The position numbers were made by a program, and so were the translations under genes. Under the pieces are notes generated by a model, which saw only the letters and a list, made by a program, of their open reading frames with translations, made no database searches and was not told the DNA's origin. Of a stretch of DNA of 64,000 nucleotides, positions 28,119 to 38,575 are shown piece after piece. The stretch lies in the NCBI GenBank assembly GCA_051294375.1, contig CM119266.1:683682-747681 (forward strand), read 5' to 3'. Position 1 is the first letter of the stretch; every line of letters starts with the position of its first letter. Source of the stretch: Paraspadella gotoi. Its lineage: Eukaryota > Chaetognatha.

Positions 28119-28980
28119 TCTCTCTCTCTCCCTCTAAAGCTTTAAACAACTTCCTCGACAGGCAATAAAACCAAGAGACCAAATTTATCATCGTCTCTTT
28201 TCCAAGAAAAGAAAAAGAGAAAGAAGAAAAGAAAAGAAAAGAAAAAAATAAGAAAAAAAACCTAACAAAAAACGGAAAGAAATCTAAACAAAATTTTTCT
28301 GTTCAAAATTTTTTCGTGACAATCTTATTAAAAATGAAAAAAAAAAGACATTTTAATTACATAGTATGTAAAATAAAGAAAAGAGAACATTGACCCGACC
28401 CGGAGGATTCAATTGCCTTTTGAGTCCAGTCAAAGGTTAAAAAGCTTGAGAATTTAAAACTTGTTCTCCCGTTATCTTAACGAGATCAAAATTTGGGAGA
28501 AAATGAGCGTGACATGTTTTTCAATGTTGTGTGACAATGTTTAATTTTTCTGCAGCTTGTCATCTCCCTAATTTTCATATTTCTCATTTGTTCTTCTCAA
28601 TTAGGTCAAGTAGCGCGAACTCAACCTTAAAGTTTTTACAATCAATTTAACTGAGAATCAATTTGAGTGTAAAGAAAAAGAATGTTTTATGTAACAATAA
28701 TACTTCTTTTGTATTGATAATTGAAGAAGTTTTTGTAACCGCGTTCCACATTTTATTTTCTTACTTGTTTTCTTTTTATTCTGAATAATGAACAAAAAGG
28801 GATAAAAAGATTACAAATCTTAACATAATTTTTTTGTAGAATCGAGAATATTTATACACACACAAAAGAGCGAGTCTTTGTGGAGATAAAAATGCTAGAA
28901 TAAATATGAATATAAACAATTCTCTAGGTAGAACGGCGAAATGTATAGCGACAGGAACATCCGAGTACCGAGAAGAAGAA

Positions 28981-29017
<37 letters not shown>

Positions 29018-30417
29018 CTTCGGTCGCGGTTATACAAGACCTTCTAGGGACCCATTAGGCAAAAAAAGTGAACCTTAAAAAATTATACTAAATATTAGTA
29101 TTACGCGAAAAATCAGGCGATGATTTCGTTTGTCAGGCGATGATTTCTTTGTCAGGCGTGATTTCGTTTGTCGGGCGGATGATTTCGTTTGTCAGGCGAT
29201 GATATTCGTTTTGTCAGGCGTATGATTTCGTTTGTCAGCGATGATTTCGTTCTGTCAGGCGATGATTTCGTTTGTCAGGCGATGATTTCGTTCGTCAGGC
29301 GCGATGATTTCGTTTGTCAGGCGATGATTTCGTTTGTCAGGCGATGAATTTCGTTCTGTCAGGCGATGATTTCGTTTGTCAGGCGATGATTTTCGTTTGT
29401 CAGGCGATGATTTCGTTTGTCAGGCGCAATGATTTCGTTTGTCAGGGCGATGATTTCGTTCGTCAGGGCGATGATTTCGTTTCGTCAGGCGATGATTTGT
29501 TCGGTCAGGCGATGATTTCGTTCGTCAGGCGATGATTTCGTTCGTCAGGCTCTGAAATTCTCGCCCGATGGTTACTAATTATTTTTATTCAACAATAATA
29601 TATTTGTACCTTTGTATACTTGACATACTTAATACTGAATTGACGCATACAAAAAATAAGTTTGAGCAAACAATTAGTTAATTAATTAATAACAATAATT
29701 AATTAGTTGATTAATTATTTTTTTATAATTAATCGTCTTAGGCGACTTCATCAGATTAAGTTTTTTCCAACGTCGTCTTTGTCTTCGTCGTCGTTTTCGT
29801 TAATGTAATAATTCAATAATTAATAAAACAATCAGTTAATAATTAATTAAATAGTTAATTTATTAAAACATGATCTAAGTAACTTTTGGACAATATATAG
29901 GGGTGGGACCGACGGACCGACAAAGTGAATTATAGAGCCGGAATCTGCTATAAGCAGATCCGGCTAAAACATTCAAGAAAGTTTATGAGACCATCCAATC
30001 ATCGGGAGCCAATATTCAAAAGCGACACGAAAATATTCTTATCTCAAGTACAAATCCACAGATCAAATCGTGAAAAAATCTTCACAATTTCTAAACGGAT
30101 CAATGCGATTCGTTTGAAGCGGCCCTGTCGAAGCATTACTTAAATTTAATAATGAGAAAAAGTTTTATAATGTTCGTTTTTCCGATAGAAGATTTTTTTC
30201 AATATCATTTTGATAATATTAAAAGTTTATATTTGATTCTAAAACTTATTTGATTTGTTGTTGACCTTAACCTATGTCTATTTCTTGTAACACCAACTGA
30301 CTCGCTAATTATGAAAAATAAATCAAATTCTTTTAAATAAAAAAAGTTTTGTTTTTTGTAATATTTTCTATTTTCTAACGACACCACGCTATTTTCCTTT
30401 GAAGTCGACTTTGAACG
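27056..30417. other. Upstream flank of METTL27-like copy 2
   Basis: Matches 7,240-10,732 in order: CT tract, CCTTTTATTTAAACCGAAATT, CTTTTT repeats, purine-rich DNA, a second CT tract (28,075-28,130), a GA tract (28,986-29,013), the 20-bp minisatellite, AT-rich DNA, and a small hairpin at 29,936-29,963. No exon was recognised. No TATA box is obvious ahead of the chosen start at 30,418. Confidence 0.65.
29110..29551. repeat. 20-bp minisatellite, cleaner copy
   Basis: About 22 tandem copies of GATGATTTCGTTTGTCAGGC, with a TTCGTT variant in the last third. A 73-codon open frame across it is simply the repeat translated. Confidence 0.93.
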
Positions 30418-30528
30418 ATGCTTCGCTCGATCCCCCAAATCACACTGCGAACCAACGTCGGAGTCGACGATCCGGAAAAGTAAGTCCATCTCTTACTAGA
30501 CCATATTATTTTGTAATCTTTAATTAAT

Positions 30529-30616
<88 letters not shown>

Positions 30617-32733
30617 CCCCTTCCCGTCCGCAGAATAAATTCCTCCCGCAGGAATTCCCAGATTTTCAAAGAGGAATGGAGAGAATCGCAAAAGGTTTAT
30701 CAAATGTGGAATGGGGTGGACTATGAGAACGACATGGTCTCAGCCGGTTACAAGGTGACTTCAGTCGAGCTTTCGGCAAAACATACTATCATTGTGAAAG
30801 GAATTTCAAATTTACGAAATACATCCGAAGATTAATATTTATTATGTTTAATTTAAAAAATTTACTGCACTTTACGCAATTACTAAAATAAATAAATTAA
30901 AATGTATTGATAACGAATTCCTTGCCCATTGACCAGGGGGCGCTCTGGACGTCCGAGTACGTGAGTTCGCTCAACTTGGACAAGTCCGCCCGAATCCTGG
31001 ACATATGCTGCGGCACTGGGCTCGTGGGTGCGTTGCTCAAGCGCAACGGGTTCGTCAATGTGGATGGACTCGATTCCTCTGCGGTAAGACAAAGAGGAAG
31101 TTGCTGCAACGATTGAAGTCTCTCTGGTTATATGTTTAGTATCTTAGTATGTATTAAATTAGTAATAAGTTTCTTTTTATGTAAAATTATGAATTCGTTT
31201 AATTCGCCGTCTACCAGATTAATATTTCTCGTATTTTTCGTTGGCATCAGGAAATGTTAGAGCACGCGAAAGCAAAGGAAATCTACAAGAATTACTACTT
31301 GTGCCAGTTCGGTAGCAATCCGCCCAGTCCCATTGCGGCCGGTAATGCAACTTGAGATTAACGCGTAAACCAAATATTCAAACATTTTGTCCTTTCGTTA
31401 AGGTCAGTACGACGTGGTCACCGTGTCGGGCAGTTTCGCCGACGGCCATCTTGGATTGGACGCCTTTGACGAGATGTTGCGACTCTTAAAGGTCGGAGGT
31501 TACGTCGTCAACGCCATGCGGGAAAACCTGCGCAGGAAGTGCCCCGCATTTTTAGGTTAATTGTTGTTAAGTGTGACGTAAATATAAAAATTATTCATTC
31601 ATTTAATAAATAAGCAATCTTGCCCTGACTTTGAACAGGCTTTGGTGGTTTAAGGCCTCCATCACTCTTACAGGATAATGACATAGCAGGTCCCTGCAAG
31701 CTTTCAATCAAACAACCATGATCTTAGTTCATTAAGTTTTTAGTTTAATTTTCAACAAATTTTGATGCAATTTTGATACTATTTTTATGCAAATTTTAGC
31801 TAAAATCTGATTCTAATTTAATCTCCCCACTTTACTCTCTCTCCATCTCTCAGGCAAATTTGACCCGTACTGTCGCGCCCTTGTGAAGGCGAAGAAATGG
31901 CGTTTGGTGTACGAACACGTCAATCCCGATCACTTCATGAAACATCGCGGACTCGTACAAGTGTATCGCAAAAGCGACGGCGCAGTGTCCGTACAAGGTA
32001 AATAGAAAGAAAAAGAAGAAAAAGCTCGGTCCGCTTTGTCTACGGTATTGTTACGGTTTCAAGTTTGAGTTTGAATTTTATTGATTCTTTGTCACAATGA
32101 CGGACATCAAAAGGACATGATGTTAAGATTAATTGAATTTTTGTATGGGAAGAAGAGTTTAGCGTCGATCTTAACGCAAATTAGGCAAAAACTAGGCATA
32201 GTAGGCATAGTAGGCAGGTTATAAACCGTTGTGTTAGCCTCGTTTTCATATCGGAGATTATGTTGCTTGTTCGCTGCTCTGCCTGTGACGTAGCGGAATT
32301 AGAATTTTACATTTAAAAATTTAACGTATTGCACCTATTTTTAAAAAGGCTTTTTTAATTGATATATTATTATTATTAGTATTAGTCGATATATTTTATT
32401 AAAAACGAATTGTAAAGTCAATGACTTCAAAACACTCTTCTTAGGACGGAATAATATTGTCAACTCTTCCTTCCTCCCTGGGTCGGGCGATCGAAACCAC
32501 GCTGCCGAGGCCTGCGTCTCTCGGGACGGATCAAAGGTGGAGAAGTCCGAAGGTCGAGGAGCCACTCCGGTCGAGTGGGTCGCAGATTATCTCCGGCTCT
32601 TAAGAATCGGGGAAGAGAGCAAAATCCTCGTCGTAGGAGAAGGAGCGGGGAGGAATATAGGAGCGAGGCTCAGGGCACAGGGTTTCGAAGGTAGCATTAG
32701 TTATGAAACATTAATAATGATATCATTAAATAT

Positions 32734-32828
<95 letters not shown>

Positions 32829-33447
32829 TTTTCCTAGAAGTAATTATTTCTTCTTTGATTCGGAATTCTCATTAGTTTGTAAATCAATGGTAATTAATCT
32901 CATATGATAGACTTCGATCGATCGAGCGATCAGATTCAAAGCCCGTAATTGGTCGATCGCCGGGGAATCTGAATAGTGACTGGCTGTATTTTTTATTTTT
33001 TACTCAGGCGTAACAGAGTTGACAGATGATTCTCTTCAAAATTGCAATGAAAAGAATGATATAGGAGGTAAGTTAATTACAGAATGAAAGAGTAAATAGA
33101 TTATAGAATGAATTATTTACTAAAAGAGAGATTAAAATGAAAAAAAAAGGAAAGGGAAAGAAAGATATAGAAAAAGAAAGAAAAAAATAATCCATTTTCC
33201 CTCCCCCCCCTCATTTTCCAGCCTTCGACGCCGCCGTCGTCCTCGGCCCCTTGACCAACGCCTCCGTCGCCGGACTCCAAGCTCACTTGCGTCGAGTTCA
33301 CGCTTCCGGTCACGTGATGTTTTTCACGCGCGCGCGTCACGAGGACGACGACAACCGAAACGTCGACGAGGAAGACGAAGTCGTCGGCTGCGGGTTGGAG
33401 CAGGGTCGATGGGAACTCCTCATTGACCACGTCAACGGGAGGCGTGT

Positions 33448-33486
<39 letters not shown>

Positions 33487-33529
33487 TTGCCGAGTTCGAG
33501 TCTTCGACGTCAGCGAAGAGAAGAATTGA
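30418..33529 (+). CDS. METTL27: METTL27-like protein with two methyltransferase-like domains
   Basis: Nine exons with compatible phases: 30,418-30,479; 30,634-30,754; 30,937-31,083; 31,251-31,341; 31,408-31,555; 31,854-31,997; 32,481-32,690; 33,008-33,067; 33,222-33,529, giving about 430 residues. Domain 1 (about residues 40-240) starts YQMWNGVDYENDMVSAGYKG, has SAM-binding motif I ILDICCGTGLVG, the acidic VDGLDSSAEML, YDVVTVSGSFADGHLG (motif IV) and LLKVGGYVV (motif VI); this order is typical of METTL27/WBSCR27, a class I SAM-dependent methyltransferase of unknown substrate. Domain 2 (exons 7-9) repeats the pattern: VEWVADYLRLLRIGEESKIL, VVGEGAGRNIG, then FDAAVVLGPLTNASVAGLQA. The C-terminus is acidic and includes a run of twelve Asp. 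Two blemishes remain: one base is missing at the exon 4/5 junction, and the exon 7 acceptor reads CTG (the sister copy has CAG). The start ATG is the only one that fits exon 2 in phase. Human METTL27 has a single domain, so the second domain is the oddity. Confidence 0.85.
32728..32832. repeat. (TTTA)n microsatellite in METTL27-like intron 7
   Basis: About 25 TTTA units in the intron between exons 7 and 8. The sister copy has the same tract, more broken, at 13,157-13,287. Confidence 0.95.
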
Positions 33530-33788
33530 TTGAGAGATCGAGAACCCAAGTTTTCGTCAAGTTGAAAAAGTATTCAAATGTAAAGGTTGATTTGAATATC
33601 GCAAGCGTTTAATTAAAATTAACAATTGTAATATTTTTGTACACCTCGTAATTATTGTTTTGCACGCAAATTTGATTATTATTCGATTAAAGACGTTTTT
33701 AGATGGCTCTTAACTTTTTTTTTCGTTATTATAAATCTTTGCGTGACTGTTTAATTTGCTTTTCTCCTCTCTCTCACTCTTTCTCTCT

Positions 33789-33875
<87 letters not shown>

Positions 33876-34229
33876 CATTTCTCCGCAGGTTTGATTAATG
33901 GTATGGTCCTTCTTTCGACACGAAAACAACGAAAGAAACTTTAAAATTTGAAAATGTTTTTACCACCCCCTCCCACCACATAAAAACCTTTTTTCGTCTA
34001 ATGAAGCCCGCCCACCCACTTTCTAACCTTGCACTTTCCCACCCCCCGCTGACCGTCACTCACCTTAGTTTTCATTCACTTTCTTAATGGAAAAAGTGAG
34101 GGAGGGAGAGAAGGCATAACCCACGGGTTTGGATTTAAAAGCAGCCAAGCGAGTCCGGTGAGATCCTTAGCTTCGTAAATTACATAGTTGAAACTAATTA
34201 AAAATATAATTGAATGATTGGTTGAATAG

Positions 34230-34349
34230 ATGAATGAATGAATGAATGAATGAATGAATGAATGAATGAATGAATGATTGAATAAATGAATGAATGAATG
34301 AATGAATGAATGAATGAATGAATGAATGAATGAATGAATGAATGAATGA
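34230..34349. repeat. (AATG)n microsatellite
   Basis: About 28 AATG/GAAT units with small interruptions. The minus strand reads as a Phe-Ile-His-Ser repeat, which is not a gene. Confidence 0.93.
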
Positions 34350-34723
34350 GCGAATGAATCTCAAACGAGCAATTTCTCCTTGCAGTTGCGAGAGCCGTAA
34401 TACAATCGTAACAGACGAAGATCGTGAACAGCTTAACTGCAGCCAATTTTTGTGGTCTCTTTTCGGATTTGTTCTGTACTTTTATAATTATTAAAATTTC
34501 TTTGCTCGAGTTCAAAAAGATTTAATTATACTTGAAATTAACGTAACCTATTACGTCGCAACAATCTCCAAATAAAAAATGAGGCAATAGTTTTCCCGCA
34601 AGCAGTAATTAATTACTTACTGGGACCGGAAAAAAAAAATTTAGCCTCAGCCTGCATTTTCTTTTTAGTTGCGCCGCGAGTTCTCCCGGAGAAACTCTAT
34701 AAGTCACTTTTCGGTCGGTCCGT

Positions 34724-34748
34724 NNNNNNNNNNNNNNNNNNNNNNNNN
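34724..34748. other. 25-N gap with the same sequence on both sides
   Basis: CCCGGAGAAACTCTATAAGT followed by CACTTTTCGGTCGGTCCGT lies immediately left (34,686-34,723) and again right (34,751-34,788) of the gap. This is what an over-filled gap looks like, so there is probably no missing sequence here. Confidence 0.92.
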
Positions 34749-36294
34749 ATCCCGGAGAAACTCTATAAGTCACTTTTCGGTCGGTCCGTCGGTATGTCTG
34801 TCCGTCGGTCTGTCCACTTACCTTAAAATGCATATAATTTGCTATAGTTGGTTGCTCATTTGTTAAGACAGAATAAAACCTCAAATCTAATGGACGGTAG
34901 CGCCGCCATCAGGATTCCTGAAACTATAAGGAATAAAAGACTAAATTTGCATTAACATAAATACACGACAAAGAAAGATTTTTAGTCATGGTCCAATGTC
35001 ATGTCATAACATGTGATCAAAAGGAAATACAACGGAAAATAAAGTCACTACGCGCAACACATATTAGGAATTACCGTTCTGCCGTTTCTTACTTTTTTTT
35101 CACCTGTAATTGTAAAAGAACGCGCGGGAAAGTTTTACAATATTTTTATTATTTATTCTTCGACGTTAAAAGCGATTAAATGTGATGGACGTCTCTGCTG
35201 GTGGCTTGAAGAGGGGGAAGTAAGCGAAGTTTTTTTTACAACAAAGATGGCGTGATCTTGTAACGAGAGAGAAAAATTGGCGCGGAGAAGGAGGAGATTT
35301 CAAAAGAGGAAAAGAGAAAATAAACACGAACGAGAGTATAGTATATGTTTAAATGATTTGTAAAATAAAAAAATTGAAATTGCACAGCGGTTTTATATTA
35401 AATTAATTAATTATTTAATTCGCTTTCTTATGAATTAGTTTATAACTATTAAATAAAAGGGAAAAAATGCGATGGTATGTGTATTGTGAAATAATTAACA
35501 GAGAAACGAATAATTGTTATGTTAATGTGTGTTTATTAGCAACACAATTCGATGTAATAATATAAATATAGTCAAGATAATATCAAGAAATCTGTAAAAG
35601 TGGAATTATTTCAAAAGGTTAAGTTTGAAACGATAACGTGGACTAAAGGAAGTTGAGACGCGAAACGCAAAATATCAGAGATATCAGAACTGAACAGGTA
35701 AAAATGATAGAAGGGAAGAATGTCAGAATCGAAGTCGGGTCTACGATTCTGGCAGAGGGGGGGACCAAACTTTGTCAGTCTTGTTGTCCTCGCCGTCGTC
35801 GTTGGTTTTTATTAACTGCTGTTGTGGCGTTTTAGCTTTGGTCGTTGAGTTTTATGTCCTTGCCGCGGGAATTGTTGACTTTCTTTGTTTACTTCCCTTT
35901 CCTCTCTCTTTTTTTTTCTCTTTTTCCTCTCCTCCTCCTACTTCCTCCCTTCTCCTCTTCTCCTACTCCGCCTCCTATGTATCGACTCAGAAAAAGTCAA
36001 TATTTATCCTTCTGCCTCCGAACTCCGCAATAGAATCGTAGTCGTCGTTCTCCTTCCATGTTTGTCGTCATTGTTATATTTTTTTGTTCTAATACGTGGT
36101 TAATTATTAGTTCTGTTTCTGCATATTTGGTTAATTGCTTTTCTTTTCGTTTGTTTGTTCTGTTCTATAACCTTTGCGCAATACAGTTATTTTCGCAGTT
36201 GCCCTAACTTTAGGTTTCAAGTTATTAAAAGCAAAAGCAAAAAGGCTTCGCTAGTTTTCGTTGTTTAATTCAAAATCTTCGCTTTGTCAAGATA

Positions 36295-36395
36295 TTTTTT
36301 TTAATCAATGTGTTGCATAAAATTAAGTTTAAGGGGATAATCGATTTTTTTTAATCAATGTGTTGCATAAAATTAAGTTTAAGGGGATAATCAAT
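36295..36395. repeat. Direct duplication of about 50 bp
   Basis: A unit with TTAATCAATGTGTTGCATAA and AATTAAGTTTAAGGGGATAA occurs twice back to back. The copies are identical until the last bases (ATCGAT versus ATCAAT). Confidence 0.9.
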
Positions 36396-37211
36396 TTTCT
36401 CGCGAAATCGTTGATGATCAAATGAGGAGAGGAATTGAGTCAAGATGGAAAAAGGGCACTGGGCCTGGCGATTCTCATTGATTAAACCTGAAAGCTTATT
36501 TTAAATTAGAAAAAACTATCGTCTTCGATATTAAAAAGAGATTAAACAATAGCCTTTTAGATTTTGGGCAAGACATGTGGAAAAACAGTGTTTTAATTAA
36601 TTTTGGTCCGAATAGTTTATTCCCCTCTTTTCTTGACGAACTCTGTTGCATAATGGAAAAGGAAAAATTTTCATATGTCTAAACTATTAATTTTAAATGA
36701 TATTTACCGTAGTATATAATATATACATTATACATTTTATCCAACCTATAGCGTCGCACGACTAGAGAATTATTAAACGACTAAGTCAGAAAAACACCTG
36801 GAACCGCGACATGGAAAAAAAATATCAGCGGACGCAGATTTACCTTTTCAAGATAACAACAACAACAACAACAACAAAAACAACAACCGAGACGCGAATC
36901 CGCAACTTTTCCTTTCCAGCGCGAATTCCTCCCAAAACATAGAGACTCATGACCATTTTAATCGCGGATGCTTTGATCCCCGCCACTGATCTTGATCGGT
37001 CTCCAACTTGGTTTCGATCCATGAACCGGATTTGGTCGAACCTGAAGTCTCGGTCCGAACGTCGAGGGTCAAAGGAGTCATTAAGGGTCAAAGGAGTCAT
37101 TTTGAGGAAAAAGATACGCAAACAATCCCGCGACTCCTTTCTTTTTTTCCCCCTTCCCCAAATTCCAAGCTAGGTATCTATCCCCATTTGGCCGGGTGAA
37201 CATCGATCTAC

Positions 37212-37528
37212 NNNNNNNNNNNNNNNNNNNNNNNNNNNNNNNNNNNNNNNNNNNNNNNNNNNNNNNNNNNNNNNNNNNNNNNNNNNNNNNNNNNNNNNNN
37301 NNNNNNNNNNNNNNNNNNNNNNNNNNNNNNNNNNNNNNNNNNNNNNNNNNNNNNNNNNNNNNNNNNNNNNNNNNNNNNNNNNNNNNNNNNNNNNNNNNNN
37401 NNNNNNNNNNNNNNNNNNNNNNNNNNNNNNNNNNNNNNNNNNNNNNNNNNNNNNNNNNNNNNNNNNNNNNNNNNNNNNNNNNNNNNNNNNNNNNNNNNNN
37501 NNNNNNNNNNNNNNNNNNNNNNNNNNNN
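37212..37528. other. Assembly gap, 317 N
   Basis: Unknown sequence of estimated size. It splits any feature that might lie at 36,840-37,640. Confidence 0.98.
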
Positions 37529-37638
37529 GAAAGGGACTGGGGATTGGGGTAGGGATGTAAAAGAGGGTCATGGAAAGTGCCGCCTTTTTCTTCTTCGTTA
37601 TCATTGATTTCGTCGTCGTTTTCTTGTATCAAATAGAA

Positions 37639-37885
37639 NNNNNNNNNNNNNNNNNNNNNNNNNNNNNNNNNNNNNNNNNNNNNNNNNNNNNNNNNNNNNN
37701 NNNNNNNNNNNNNNNNNNNNNNNNNNNNNNNNNNNNNNNNNNNNNNNNNNNNNNNNNNNNNNNNNNNNNNNNNNNNNNNNNNNNNNNNNNNNNNNNNNNN
37801 NNNNNNNNNNNNNNNNNNNNNNNNNNNNNNNNNNNNNNNNNNNNNNNNNNNNNNNNNNNNNNNNNNNNNNNNNNNNNNNNNNNNN
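37639..37885. other. Assembly gap, 247 N
   Basis: Unknown sequence that ends directly in a GA tract, so it is probably a collapsed microsatellite. Confidence 0.95.
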
Positions 37886-38575
37886 GAGAGAGAGAGAGAC
37901 AGAGAGATCGCATCTGGCTCCTTGTCGATAATAATTTTTCGCTCGAGAGAGTTCGGCTGAGAGAGGGCGCTTGTTGAGAGAGACGCAGAAAAAAAAATTA
38001 AAATGTTTGTTTATAATAAAACAATATCGAACATTGGTTTACGACCAACGGCGGGTTTACAAAAACTCACTCGAAGAGTTAAATTCTGAAGATAATATCG
38101 ATAGAAAGATGGCCGAATTCAAGAGTATTGATCGGTTTATATTAATAATGTTTAATCCTTTTAATGTTAATTGTAGTATAAGGAATTGGTCACTTTAGTT
38201 TCTCTTTATATATTTTGAGTAAATGAAAATATGTGAAATAAACTAGTAAAACCAAAACACCAAGAATTCGTCCGACTTATTACTTCATATAATTTTTTTG
38301 TAAGTTTTAAAGTTATCGTCAGATTGTAAGAAATGTTCCGAAAAATCTCTCGAAACACAGAATTAAAGTAAAAGAAATCATGATATCGCAAATAATAATG
38401 AGATCGAGTGATAAATTCAAATACATTCACCAATTTTGCCACTATAAAACTTTAAGAAACAAGCATCGTCTCTTTAATAACTGCCACACATGCCCAATTT
38501 TTTTTATAAATGAGATGAGATTTATTCCGTACAACATAGATATTAGTATTAAATTGTTAGGCGTTTCTCCGGCGT

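Larger units (their letters stand above)
33530..38575. other. Intergenic DNA with gaps and repeats, no gene recognised
   Basis: Contains CT tracts (33,767-33,873), an (AATG)n tract, three gaps, a pyrimidine-rich stretch at 35,880-35,970 and a 50-bp direct duplication at 36,295-36,395. Frames around 36,840-37,170 on both strands are 74-93 codons, include an (AAC)n tract and match nothing I know. Block B homology to copy 1 ends near 33,950. Confidence 0.55.

Noticed and set aside
29314-29535. 73-codon frame SGDDFVCQAM-type repeats
   Set aside because: It is the 20-bp minisatellite translated; since 20 is not divisible by three the frame is kept open only by copy irregularities.
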